Origin: Bacillota bacterium
Lineage (GTDB): Bacteria; Bacillota_I; Bacilli_A; RF39; UBA660
DNA length: 55,057 bases
Assembly: GCA_015059445.1 (NCBI GenBank)
Contig: SVAK01000003.1
Span: forward strand, 1-55,057
Direction: 5' to 3'
The notes under the pieces were generated by a model, which saw nothing but the letters and a program-made list of their open reading frames with translations, ran no database searches and was not told where the DNA came from. The position numbers and the translations under genes were made by a program. Below are positions 27,799 to 35,634 of the stretch, one piece after another (position 1 is the first letter of the stretch; each line of letters begins with the position of its first letter).

Positions 27799-27827
27799 TT
27801 GCAAATAATAAAAATTTAATATATAAT
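27799..27827 (+). promoter_or_regulatory. Promoter of engB operon
   Basis: TTGCAA (27799-27804), a 17-base spacer and TATAAT (27822-27827), 17 bases before the engB start. Confidence 0.7.
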
Positions 27828-27843
27828 GAAAGCGGTGATATTT

Positions 27844-28434
27844 ATGCAAATTGAATCAGTTGAAGAACCAATTATTGCCATAAGAATTAGTCAATATCCA
27901 GAAGATAATAAATCAGAATTTTTGTTATTAGGGAGAAGTAATGTTGGCAAAAGTAGTTTTATTAACACTTTAATAGAAAGAAAAAATTTTGCAAGAACCT
28001 CTTCAAAACCTGGTAAAACGCAAACGTTAAATTTTTATTTAGTTAATAAGGATTTCTATTTGGTAGATGTGCCAGGGTATGGTTTTGCAAATGTATCTAA
28101 AGAAACGCAAAAAAAATTTGGAATAATGATCGAAGATTATTTGAAAAATAGAGATAATTTAAAACATGTTTTTTTGTTAGTTGATTATCGCCACAAACCA
28201 ACTGAAGATGATATTTTGATGTATAATTTCTTAAAATATTATAATCTTAATATAACAATTGTAGCAACTAAGTATGATAAAATAACCAAAAATGGCCGAG
28301 TGAAACAAGATAAATTAATTAAAGAAACTTTAAAATTAGAAGAAAATGAAAATTTTATTCCTTGGTCTACTATAACTAAAAAGGGAAGAGCAGAAGTTTT
28401 AGATATCATTAATGGTTATACAAAAGAAATTTAG
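27844..28434 (+). CDS. engB: Ribosome biogenesis GTPase EngB (YsxC/YihA)
   Basis: A 196-residue TrmE-Era-type GTPase involved in large-subunit assembly. The G1 motif GRSNVGKSS, the switch region SSKPGKTQTLNFY, G3 DVPGYGFA and G4 ATKYDK are all present, with G5 in PWSTITKKG. The start is placed at the ATG at 27844 behind AAGCGGTGAT; the ATG at 27826 overlaps the -10. It begins a run in which a pilin-like gene and der follow within short gaps. Confidence 0.95.
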   Translation: MQIESVEEPIIAIRISQYPEDNKSEFLLLGRSNVGKSSFINTLIERKNFARTSSKPGKTQTLNFYLVNKDFYLVDVPGYGFANVSKETQKKFGIMIEDYLKNRDNLKHVFLLVDYRHKPTEDDILMYNFLKYYNLNITIVATKYDKITKNGRVKQDKLIKETLKLEENENFIPWSTITKKGRAEVLDIINGYTKEI

Positions 28435-28447
28435 AAAAGGCGGTTTT

Positions 28448-28885
28448 ATGGATAAAAAGGGATTTACATTAGTAGAATTATTAATTACAATTGCTGTACT
28501 TGCTGTTGTTGTGGTTATTGCAGTTCCGTCAATTGGTGCAATTACCCAAAGTATTAAAAATAATATGTTAGAGAAAAAGGCTGAAATAATAGAGGAAGCA
28601 GCAATATTATTGGCGCAAGATATTAAAGGATCTATTATTGCCAGTTCTACAAAATATAATGGATATTCTTGTAGAAGTTTTATTGTTAGTGATTTAGTAC
28701 CGACATATTTAGATAAAGATAATGACAATGCTTGTTTAGATGAAGATAGTACTGGGACTGTGGGTTGTATAGTTGACCCAAGTGATAAAGATAATTATTT
28801 AGATAAATATGAAGTCATTGTATATTACAGAAGTAAAAGAATGTATGCAGTAGTAGATTTAGAAAATTCGTTAAGTTGTAGTTAG
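28448..28885 (+). CDS. Type IV pilin-like protein (prepilin, GFTLVE)
   Basis: A 145-residue class III-type prepilin: a short basic leader MDKKG, cleavage before FTLVE by a prepilin peptidase, a hydrophobic helix (LLITIAVLAVVVVIAVPSIGAI), then a charged helix continuing into a small globular domain. Four cysteines (in YSCRSF, NACLDE, GCIVDP and the final SLSCS) could form disulfides. Glu5 of the mature protein, needed for assembly in most pilins, is present. It lies between engB and der with its own AAAAGGCGG site, so it is probably co-transcribed with these two ribosome-assembly GTPases. Ribosome site and helix strongly support a real gene. Confidence 0.85.
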   Translation: MDKKGFTLVELLITIAVLAVVVVIAVPSIGAITQSIKNNMLEKKAEIIEEAAILLAQDIKGSIIASSTKYNGYSCRSFIVSDLVPTYLDKDNDNACLDEDSTGTVGCIVDPSDKDNYLDKYEVIVYYRSKRMYAVVDLENSLSCS

Positions 28886-28895
28886 GGGGATAATT

Positions 28896-30200
28896 ATGAA
28901 AACGGTATGTTTGATTGGAAAACCAAATGTAGGAAAAAGCAGTATATTTAATAGATTGATTAAAGAAAAAAAATCAATTATTTTGAGTGAACCAGGGATT
29001 ACACGTGATAGAATATATGGAACAGTAGAATATAAAAATAAGAGGTTTAGTATTGTTGATACTGGTGGTATTCATGGTGAAGCTGATAATTTTGATAAAG
29101 ATATATTATTGCAAGCAGAGCTTGCTATAGATGAAGCTGATATTATTTTATTTGTTGTGGATGGTTTAGATAATATTAGTGATTCAGATAAGAAAATTCG
29201 TAATATGTTAAAAAAAGCTGGTAAAGAAGTTATTGTATTGGTTAATAAAATAGATAACGAAAAAAGAATAGATAATACTTATGCTTATTATGAATTGGGA
29301 TTTGAAAATATAATGCCGGTTTCTGCAGAACATAATTTAGGCTTTAAAGAATTATTGGAATATATAACAAAAAACATTTCTGAAGTAGAAGAGTATGAAG
29401 AAGATATTCTTAAATTTTGTTTTATTGGAAGACCAAATGTAGGAAAAAGTAGTTTAATTAACGCTCTTTTAAACGAAGAAAGAGTAATAGTAAGTGATGT
29501 TGCAGGTACAACAAGAGATGCCATAGACACTAGGTTTACTTATGAAAAAAATGAATACATTGCCATTGATACTGCGGGAATGCGTAAAAAAGGCAGGATA
29601 TATGAATCAATAGAAAAATATAGTTTGCTTCGTAGTATGAAAGCTATTGAGAGAAGTGATGTTTGTGTTTTGGTTATTGATGGGGAACAAGGAATAATTG
29701 AGCATGATAAACATATTCTGTCTTATGCTATTGAGGCTGGTAAAGGTATTGTAATAGCTGTTAATAAATGGGATACTATGAAAGATCCTAATGAAGATAT
29801 TAAAAGATGGAAACAAGAATTAGAAGTATATTTTAAATTTGTTCCGTATATAAATTTTGTTTTTGTTTCAGCAAAAACTCGTAAGCGAATTCATACTTTA
29901 ATGCCTGAAATAATTAAAGCTTATGAAAATAATTGTAAAGAAATACAAACTAGTCTTTTAAACGATGTGATTGTGGATGCTGTGAATTTGCATCAGCCAC
30001 CATCATATAAAGGCAAAAGATTAAAAATTTATTTTGTAAATCAAACAGAGAGTAGACCACCTAAGTTTACTTTTCAAGTTAACAATAAAAAATTAGTTCA
30101 TTTCTCTTATGAAAGATATTTAGAAAATAAAATAAGAGAATCTTTTGATTTACAAGGAACACCAATTATATTACAGTTTAAAAATAAAAGTGATAAGTAG
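28896..30200 (+). CDS. der: Ribosome biogenesis GTPase Der (EngA)
   Basis: A 434-residue protein with two tandem GTPase domains and a C-terminal KH-like domain, the unique layout of Der. The first domain has GKPNVGKSS, DTGGIHGE and NKID; the second has GRPNVGKSS, DTAGMRKKG and NKWD. The KH-like end contains PPSYKGKRLKIYFVNQ and the terminal IILQFKNKSDK. It acts in 50S subunit maturation. The terminator overlaps the stop codon. Confidence 0.97.
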   Translation: MKTVCLIGKPNVGKSSIFNRLIKEKKSIILSEPGITRDRIYGTVEYKNKRFSIVDTGGIHGEADNFDKDILLQAELAIDEADIILFVVDGLDNISDSDKKIRNMLKKAGKEVIVLVNKIDNEKRIDNTYAYYELGFENIMPVSAEHNLGFKELLEYITKNISEVEEYEEDILKFCFIGRPNVGKSSLINALLNEERVIVSDVAGTTRDAIDTRFTYEKNEYIAIDTAGMRKKGRIYESIEKYSLLRSMKAIERSDVCVLVIDGEQGIIEHDKHILSYAIEAGKGIVIAVNKWDTMKDPNEDIKRWKQELEVYFKFVPYINFVFVSAKTRKRIHTLMPEIIKAYENNCKEIQTSLLNDVIVDAVNLHQPPSYKGKRLKIYFVNQTESRPPKFTFQVNNKKLVHFSYERYLENKIRESFDLQGTPIILQFKNKSDK

Positions 30201-30216
30201 AGCTTATCACTTTTTT
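30187..30216 (+). terminator. Terminator of engB-pilin-der
   Basis: AAAGTGATAAG (30187-30197) pairs with CTTATCACTTT around TAGAG, with six T. Confidence 0.88.
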
Positions 30217-30312
30217 GTAAACTTATTTATATTTATAATCTTGTTTATTAAATTAAATGCTTTATGTAAAAAATTAATAATAAAAAAATAGCATAATTTT
30301 TCATAAAAATGA

Positions 30313-30341
30313 TTGACACCTGAAAATTAATTTTGTAGAAT
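30313..30341 (+). promoter_or_regulatory. Strong promoter of the TasA-like gene
   Basis: TTGACA (30313-30318), a 17-base spacer and TAGAAT (30336-30341). The leader of about 50 bases ends in the near-perfect ribosome site GAGAGGAGGG, which points to high expression. Confidence 0.8.
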
Positions 30342-30398
30342 TAATGTAGAAATATAGAAGATAGTATTTCGGAATATGAAATTGAGAGGAGGGAAATA

Positions 30399-31058
30399 AT
30401 GGATAAGAAAAACACAATGTTATTAACAGTAATCGCTGTAGCTACTTTATTAGTTGCTGTAGTTGGTGCAACATTTGCATACTTCACAGCTTCAAATAAT
30501 GCTTCTGGTACTACTGTAATCGAAACAACTACAGAAGCTGTAGGTTCAATTACACTTACTGGTGGTAAAGAAATGCATTTAACTTTATTAGAAAATGACA
30601 TGACTCAAGCTACTGCTGGCGAAAGTGGTAAAGTTTTCTGGGCAACTGCTGGTGATGATAATTTTGTAGCAGATAGAGAAAACGTAGCTGTTTCTACATT
30701 AAAGATTACTGGTGGTGAATCAACTACAAACTATTCTTGTAGTTATACATTAACTGTAGCTAAAACTGGAGATGCTGCTTTATTAGAAGCTGGAGATGCT
30801 GAACTTTATGTTACTGCAAATAATGCTACAATCGCTGGTTTAGATACTGCTAATGCTATTGATATTACAGAATTAGAAGCAAAAGACTATACAGTTGAAT
30901 TTACTAGAACTGGTAATACTACAGAGGAAAATGGAGAAATAGTTGTTTCTGCAGCTATGAAATTCACTAACAAATCAACTGAACAAGACCATTTTGCTGG
31001 TAAAGATTTTGGTGTATCATTTGAAAACTCTGATTTAAATTGTTCAATTGTTGATTAG
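30399..31058 (+). CDS. TasA/camelysin-like secreted protein with SipW-type signal peptide
   Basis: A 219-residue exported protein. The N-terminus has a short MDKKN leader, a hydrophobic segment (residues 7-27, LLTVIAVATLLVAVVGATFAY) and the ATFAYFTAS boundary typical of SipW-dependent signal peptides of the TasA/CalY family. The mature part is rich in Thr, Ala and beta-strand patterns, with two cysteines (NYSCSYT and the final NCSIVD). TasA-family proteins form biofilm matrix fibres in Bacillus; by analogy this could be an abundant surface or matrix fibre protein. The very strong promoter and ribosome site fit that. No sipW gene is next to it. Confidence 0.75.
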   Translation: MDKKNTMLLTVIAVATLLVAVVGATFAYFTASNNASGTTVIETTTEAVGSITLTGGKEMHLTLLENDMTQATAGESGKVFWATAGDDNFVADRENVAVSTLKITGGESTTNYSCSYTLTVAKTGDAALLEAGDAELYVTANNATIAGLDTANAIDITELEAKDYTVEFTRTGNTTEENGEIVVSAAMKFTNKSTEQDHFAGKDFGVSFENSDLNCSIVD

Positions 31059-31090
31059 TGATATCCATTATTTGAGAGTTAATCTCGTTT

Positions 31091-31120
31091 AAAAAGAAGA
31101 AGTATTATCTTCTTTTTTTG
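31091..31120 (+). terminator. Terminator of the TasA-like gene
   Basis: AAAAAGAAGA (31091-31100) pairs with TCTTCTTTTT, with a 7-base loop and a long T run. Confidence 0.88.
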
Positions 31121-31179
31121 TGTTTAAAAAGCCTACACTAAACAAAACATTAAACATTTAAATATAGTAGGGTGTTTAA

Positions 31180-31980
31180 ATGATAAATTTTTATATTAAT
31201 TCGTCAGTTTATGTTCAAGTTTTAGTAGCTACATTTCTGACTTGGGGAATAACCGCATTAGGAGCTAGTATTGTTTTCTTTTTTAAAAAGGTAAATGGTA
31301 ATGTTTTAGATGCTATGTTGGGTTTATCTGCTGGAGTTATGATATCAGCTTCTTTTTGGTCATTGCTGAATCCAGCAATAAATCAAGCTGATGCTTTAGG
31401 AATGAACTCTTGGCTTATTGTATCAATTGGTTTTTTTACAGGAGGCCTAGTTTTAATTCTTGGTGACATTTTATTTGAAAAAATATTAACTAAGAAAAAA
31501 AGAAAAAATTCATATAGTATGAAGAGAAGTTTAATGTTAATTTTTTCGATAACGCTTCATAATATTCCTGAAGGGCTTGCTATTGGTGTTGCTTTTGGGT
31601 CAATTGCACTAGGTGTTGATGGTGCCACTTTAGCCTCAGCTTTTATGTTAGCTGTTGGAGTAGGAATTCAAAATTTTCCTGAAGGAACCTCAGTTAGTCT
31701 TCCGCTTCGCAGAGAAAAATTTAGTAGAAAAAAAGCTTTTATTTATGGAGCATTAAGTGGTATTGTTGAACCTATTGCTGGTTTGGTGGGATGTATACTA
31801 GTTATATATGTTCAAAATATTTTACCTTTCTTTTTAGCTTTTGCTGCTGGGGCTATGATTTACGTTGCTATGAGTGAACTTATACCAGAAAGTCAAAAAA
31901 ATCCTCATAAAAATTTAATGTCTTTATTTACAATACTAGGCTTTGTAATTATGATGATGTTAGATGTTGCATTAGGTTAA
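31180..31980 (+). CDS. ZIP-family divalent metal transporter
   Basis: A 266-residue inner-membrane protein with about eight membrane helices. The ZIP signature lies in helices 4 and 5: SITLHNIPEGLAIGVAFGS and GIQNFPEGTSVSLPLR, with the metal-binding His/Asn-Pro-Glu-Gly pairs, then GALSGIVEPIAGLVG. It most resembles the GufA/ZupT group that imports zinc and other divalent metals. A histidine-poor, lysine-rich cytoplasmic loop (TKKKRKNSYSMKR) lies between helices 3 and 4. It is monocistronic between two strong terminators. Confidence 0.93.
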   Translation: MINFYINSSVYVQVLVATFLTWGITALGASIVFFFKKVNGNVLDAMLGLSAGVMISASFWSLLNPAINQADALGMNSWLIVSIGFFTGGLVLILGDILFEKILTKKKRKNSYSMKRSLMLIFSITLHNIPEGLAIGVAFGSIALGVDGATLASAFMLAVGVGIQNFPEGTSVSLPLRREKFSRKKAFIYGALSGIVEPIAGLVGCILVIYVQNILPFFLAFAAGAMIYVAMSELIPESQKNPHKNLMSLFTILGFVIMMMLDVALG

Positions 31981-32030
31981 AATAAAAACAAATAATCATT
32001 TAACGTCGTGATTATTTGTTTTTATTTTTG
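31981..32030 (+). terminator. Long hairpin terminator after the ZIP gene
   Basis: An 18-bp perfect stem (31981-31998 with 32009-32026, core ACAAATAATCA/TGATTATTTGT), a 10-base loop and a T-rich tail. Confidence 0.85.
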
Positions 32031-32076
32031 TTGTATTAAATATTTAAATAAGTTAAAATTAAAATAGGTGGAAAAT

Positions 32077-33060
32077 ATGGATAGTAAGGGTTTTACTTTA
32101 ATAGAGTTATTGATGTCAATTGTAGTACTAGCTTTAATATTTGGAATTGCTATTCCAGGAGTTAATAGTATTTCATCTGCAATTAGAAAAAGCCAAAGGG
32201 AAAATTTAGTGGAAAGAATAGAAGTGGCTGCTTCTAAATATGCTTTTGATACTGGTAAAACTTTGATTTTTGTTGATGAGTTGGTGGAAGAAGGTTATAT
32301 CGAGAGTGATGACAGAGAAGGTAATATTATTGACCCAACTAACAACGACAGAATGAATTGTTATGTAGTAGAAATGAAAAAAACAAGTGAGTATTATAAT
32401 GCCCAATTTATTGATAAAACCAATTACGATGATAATGGCATATGTGATTTAAGCAAACTTCAAGAAGATAACGCTAGCATTGATATTTTGGCATCTAATT
32501 CTAAAGGGACTATAAGTAATGTTAGTAACTGGTTAAATGGTAATATTGATGGTGCAATTACTTTGCAAGCTTTAAGTGACAGTGTTGATATTGATTGTGA
32601 AGTTAATAAATGTGTTTGGTCTAGCAGCAGTGGAGCTCATATTGTAGGCAGCAATCTAATTAAATTAGATAATATAAATGCAACACTTAATACTAAATAT
32701 ACTTTTCAAATTACGATTTATGATGATAGTTCATCTGAAGTAAAAAGATATAAATCTAGTATCGATTTGAAAATTGATAATGAAGCCCCTATCATTTATG
32801 AAAATCAAATAACTGTTACAAATAAGTTTATTTATACTAGTAGTAAAGATGTAAATGTTGTAGCAAGTGATAGGAATGGTTCAGGAATAAGTGGATATTA
32901 TTTAGAGCTTCATAATGGTCAACTATGTAATAGTGCTTCTATAAGTTTTCAAACTAGTAATAAATTTACTATAAATGATAACGGAACATATTTAATCTGT
33001 GTTAAAGATAATGTTGGAAACATAAGTGCAAGTAGTTTAGAAATATCATATATTCAATAA
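32077..33060 (+). CDS. Large pilin-like protein with C-terminal Ig-like domain
   Basis: A 327-residue prepilin-type protein. It starts MDSKG, with cleavage before FTLIELL, and the pilin helix LMSIVVLALIFGIAIPGV; Glu5 is present. After a pilin-like domain of about 120 residues follow a serine/asparagine-rich region and a C-terminal bacterial Ig-like module: DNEAPIIYEN, SSKDVNVVASDRNGSGISGYYL and the closing NGTYLICVKDNVGN. This is the pattern of a minor or tip pilin carrying an adhesion or spacer domain. The start is at ATG 32077 behind AGGTGG; the GTG at 32068 lies inside that site. It is a separate unit with its own terminator, just before the tandem pilin genes. Confidence 0.82.
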   Translation: MDSKGFTLIELLMSIVVLALIFGIAIPGVNSISSAIRKSQRENLVERIEVAASKYAFDTGKTLIFVDELVEEGYIESDDREGNIIDPTNNDRMNCYVVEMKKTSEYYNAQFIDKTNYDDNGICDLSKLQEDNASIDILASNSKGTISNVSNWLNGNIDGAITLQALSDSVDIDCEVNKCVWSSSSGAHIVGSNLIKLDNINATLNTKYTFQITIYDDSSSEVKRYKSSIDLKIDNEAPIIYENQITVTNKFIYTSSKDVNVVASDRNGSGISGYYLELHNGQLCNSASISFQTSNKFTINDNGTYLICVKDNVGNISASSLEISYIQ

Positions 33061-33088
33061 GTTGTTGATTTTTTAACAACTTTTTTTG
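33059..33088 (+). terminator. Terminator after the Ig-domain pilin
   Basis: AAGTTGTT and AACAACTT form the stem, with seven T following. Confidence 0.85.
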
Positions 33089-33116
33089 AAGAAAATACTA
33101 TTTGGTATTGTAAAAA

Positions 33117-33159
33117 GGTATCCTTTGTAATTGACAAGGTATAATAATTATTGTAAGAT
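33117..33159 (+). promoter_or_regulatory. Promoter region of the tandem pilin operon
   Basis: TTGACA at 33131-33136 with TAAGAT 17 bases later (33154-33159). A consensus TATAAT also lies at 33140-33145, but with no good -35. Either could be used. A short AAAGG-TAT-CCTTT inverted repeat just upstream may be an operator. Confidence 0.55.
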
Positions 33160-33186
33160 TATTTTAGAGGATAGAGGTGAATATTA

Positions 33187-33681
33187 ATGAAAGTTTTAAA
33201 TGAGAAGAAAGGTTTTACATTAATTGAATTATTAGCAGTAATCGTTGTTTTAGCAATAGTAATGGTACTTGCAGCAACAACAGTATTACCATATATGGCT
33301 AATGCTAGAAAACAAGCTTTTGCTACTGAAGCAGAAACTGTGAAGAAGGCAGCTTCTCAAGCAGTTAGTTTAATAGGCATTGGTTCAGTAACAGATGCTA
33401 GCAAATACACAAAGACAACAAACGGGTATTGTTTTACTGTACAAAATCTTAAAGATTTAGGATTGTTTGAAAAAGATGATGCTAATTATGCTGGAGTTGT
33501 TGAAGTGACGAAGTCAGGAAATAATTATACTTATTTAGTAAAAATGAAAAATAGTGAATTTTATGTGTCACAAACAACAGCAGGTAGTATAAATGCAACA
33601 TCTGATGTTAAAGATGTGACTACAGGAGATGCTGCAAAACCTACTACTACTGAAGTTCCAAGTACATGTACATCTAGCTAG
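33187..33681 (+). CDS. Tandem type IV pilin 1
   Basis: A 164-residue prepilin: leader MKVLNEKKG, cleavage before FTLIELLAVIVV, helix to about residue 35, then an alpha-helical spine (NARKQAFATEAETVKKAAS) and a C-terminal beta domain with two cysteines (GYCFTV and the terminal STCTSS), spaced as in pilins with a C-terminal D-loop. The first 60 or so codons after the leader are nearly identical at DNA level to the next gene. The three pilin genes are about 10 bases apart and share one promoter and one terminator, so they form an operon. Major-pilin-like size and high copy suggest a filament subunit. Confidence 0.88.
   Translation: MKVLNEKKGFTLIELLAVIVVLAIVMVLAATTVLPYMANARKQAFATEAETVKKAASQAVSLIGIGSVTDASKYTKTTNGYCFTVQNLKDLGLFEKDDANYAGVVEVTKSGNNYTYLVKMKNSEFYVSQTTAGSINATSDVKDVTTGDAAKPTTTEVPSTCTSS
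33208..33387 (+). repeat. Pilin 5' repeat, copy 1 (180 bp)
   Basis: This 180-bp segment is repeated in the next gene (33703-33882) with only three differences, all synonymous. Its first 90 bp are repeated without any difference in the third gene. Confidence 0.9.
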
Positions 33682-33690
33682 GAGATAAAT

Positions 33691-34185
33691 ATGAGAAATA
33701 ATAAAGGTTTTACATTAATTGAATTATTAGCAGTAATTGTTGTTTTAGCAATAGTAATGGTACTTGCGGCAACAACAGTATTACCATATATGGCTAATGC
33801 TAGAAAACAAGCTTTTGCTACTGAAGCAGAAACTGTGAAGAAGGCAGCTTCTCAAGCAGTTAGTCTAATAGGCATTGGTTCAATAGCAGAAAAAACAGGA
33901 GAAACTGAAAATTATAAAAAAGTTACTGTAAAAGAAGGCGAAGTAACAAAAACTGGTTATTGTTTTACTATTGCTCAATTAAAAAGCTTAGGATTGTTTG
34001 AAAAAGATGATACAAGTTATGAAGGTACAGTAACTGCGCTTAAAGAAGGAAATTCTTATAAATATACTGTTCATATGAAAAATAGCAATTATTATATTTT
34101 ACAAGCTAGTTCTGGCAATATTACTACTGCAGATGTTAAAGACGGTACTCCTGGTCAGGATGCTGGATTTAAAAGTTCATGTTAG
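33691..34185 (+). CDS. Tandem type IV pilin 2
   Basis: A 164-residue prepilin with leader MRNNKG and the same FTLIELLAVIVVLAIVMVLA helix as its neighbours. It matches pilin 1 almost exactly to about residue 65 (through IGIGS), then diverges in the surface domain, which includes a lysine/glutamate-rich loop (EKTGETENYKKVTVKEGEV) absent from pilin 1. Conserved anchors return in GYCFTIAQLKSLGLFEKDD and the C-terminal cysteine (SSC at the end). AGGAGA precedes the ATG. The split between a constant stalk and a variable head suggests paralogous subunits with different surfaces. Confidence 0.88.
   Translation: MRNNKGFTLIELLAVIVVLAIVMVLAATTVLPYMANARKQAFATEAETVKKAASQAVSLIGIGSIAEKTGETENYKKVTVKEGEVTKTGYCFTIAQLKSLGLFEKDDTSYEGTVTALKEGNSYKYTVHMKNSNYYILQASSGNITTADVKDGTPGQDAGFKSSC
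33703..33882 (+). repeat. Pilin 5' repeat, copy 2 (180 bp)
   Basis: Second copy of the segment at 33208-33387; three synonymous differences in 180 bp. Confidence 0.9.
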
Positions 34186-34193
34186 GAGATAAT

Positions 34194-34667
34194 ATGAAAA
34201 ATAATAAAGGTTTTACATTAATTGAATTATTAGCAGTAATCGTTGTTTTAGCAATAGTAATGGTACTTGCAGCAACAACAGTATTACCATATATGAGTAG
34301 CGCAAGAGAAAATGCCTTTAAAGTTGAGGCTACAAATGTTGTAAAAGCAGCAGAAAGCGCTAAAGACTTATATACTTTAGGACAAGTAACAATTCCTACT
34401 AATAGTTGTGTTTCAGGAACTACAATGTGTCTTACAGTAGATGAATTAATCACTTTAGGAATTTACGATGGCGATCCTAATACCTTTGATGGAAAAGTAG
34501 TAATTACAAATTATAATGGAAATAATCCGACATATACTTTAAATTTAAAGAAAAATACTGAGTTTACAATAATTGATGGAACTGGTAAAGATTATTCTAA
34601 ATATACCGGTTCATTAACAGGTACATGGCCAGCTGATAACTCTGCATCTACTTGTAGTTGCAGTTAA
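34194..34667 (+). CDS. Tandem type IV pilin 3
   Basis: A 157-residue prepilin with leader MKNNKG and a helix identical to pilin 1 (90 bp identical at DNA level), then a different spine (SSARENAFKVEATNVVKAAES) and a distinct head with four cysteines (NSCVSG, TMCLTV, and the final CSCS). It is the most diverged of the three outside the leader and helix. AGGAGA precedes the ATG at 34194; an earlier in-frame codon lies inside pilin 2. A strong terminator ends the operon. Confidence 0.88.
   Translation: MKNNKGFTLIELLAVIVVLAIVMVLAATTVLPYMSSARENAFKVEATNVVKAAESAKDLYTLGQVTIPTNSCVSGTTMCLTVDELITLGIYDGDPNTFDGKVVITNYNGNNPTYTLNLKKNTEFTIIDGTGKDYSKYTGSLTGTWPADNSASTCSCS
34206..34295 (+). repeat. Pilin 5' repeat, copy 3 (90 bp)
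   Basis: Identical base for base to 33208-33297 of pilin 1. Homology stops at the end of the membrane helix. Confidence 0.9.
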
Positions 34668-34671
34668 GTTG

Positions 34672-34701
34672 AAATAACTAAGTTTACTTAGTTATTTTTT
34701 T
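34672..34701 (+). terminator. Terminator of the tandem pilin operon
   Basis: AAATAACTAAG (34672-34682) pairs with CTTAGTTATTT around TTTA, then a T run. Confidence 0.9.
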
Positions 34702-34731
34702 ATGCGATAATTATTTTAGGAGTGAAGTAAA

Positions 34732-35634
34732 ATGATATTAGGAAGTCATGTACATTTTGGGAAAGAACAATTATTAGGCGCCGCAAGAGAAGCCATCAGT
34801 TATGGTGCCAATGCATTTATGCTATATACTGGTGCGCCTCAAAATACAGTACGCAAAGCGATAGAAATAGATTATATAAATGACGCAAAAAAAATTATGG
34901 AGGAAAATAATATTTCAATAGAGAATGTTATTTGTCATGCTCCTTATATAATTAATTTAGCTAATAAAGAAAAAATAGATTCTTGGAATTTTTCTATTAG
35001 TTTTTTGAAAAATGAAATAAAAAGATGTGAAAGTCTAGGTATAAAGTACATTGTTATACATCCAGGAAGCAGTGTTAATTTAACAAAAGAAGAGGGGATT
35101 AATAATATAATTGAAGCATTAAACATTATTATAACTAATGATACAAAATGTATGATCCTACTTGAAACAATGGCAGGCAAAGGCAGTGAATGTGGAAGAA
35201 CTTTAGAAGAAGTAAAATTAATTTTGGATGGTGTTAATAGTCAAAATATTGGAGTATGTATAGATACATGTCATTTAAATGATGCTGGCTATAATATGGC
35301 AGAATTTGATGAATTTTTATTAGGATTTGATAAAATAATTGGAATAAATAATATAAAATGCGTACATGTAAATGATAGCAAAAATGTTTTGGGTGCTCAT
35401 AAAGATAGGCATGAAAATCTTGGCTTTGGTACAATTGGCTTTTCCGCTTTATTAAATATTATAAATCATGAAAAATTAAAAAATATTCCTAAAATATTAG
35501 AAACACCTTATGTTAGTCGTGAAGAGGGAGAAAAACAATTAGTTTTTCCGCCTTATAACTTTGAAATAGAAATGATTAAAAAAGGAATTTTTAATCCGAA
35601 TTTAATAGAAGATATTAGAGAATATTATAAATAA
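34732..35634 (+). CDS. nfo: Endonuclease IV (AP endonuclease)
   Basis: A 300-residue TIM-barrel, zinc-dependent apurinic/apyrimidinic endonuclease for base excision repair. Zinc-ligand motifs are seen in order: GSHVHF, ICHAPY, VIHPGS, LLETMAGKG, GVCIDTCHLNDAGYN, CVHVNDSK with GAHKDRHENLGFG, and ILETPYV. Length and motif order match the family. TAGGAGTGAAG precedes the ATG. Its end overlaps by 10 bases the convergent DUF2624 gene. Confidence 0.95.
   Translation: MILGSHVHFGKEQLLGAAREAISYGANAFMLYTGAPQNTVRKAIEIDYINDAKKIMEENNISIENVICHAPYIINLANKEKIDSWNFSISFLKNEIKRCESLGIKYIVIHPGSSVNLTKEEGINNIIEALNIIITNDTKCMILLETMAGKGSECGRTLEEVKLILDGVNSQNIGVCIDTCHLNDAGYNMAEFDEFLLGFDKIIGINNIKCVHVNDSKNVLGAHKDRHENLGFGTIGFSALLNIINHEKLKNIPKILETPYVSREEGEKQLVFPPYNFEIEMIKKGIFNPNLIEDIREYYK

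Noticed and set aside
16732-28728. Long reverse-strand open frames inside dnaB, recA, ftsY, ffh, rnj and the pilin/engB region
   Set aside because: They lie opposite strongly supported genes, lack ribosome sites, and their products have the low-complexity look of antisense translation.
33208-34295. Direct repeats as CRISPR or a mobile element
   Set aside because: The repeats are coding, in frame, and correspond exactly to pilin leader and helix; no spacers or transposase are present.
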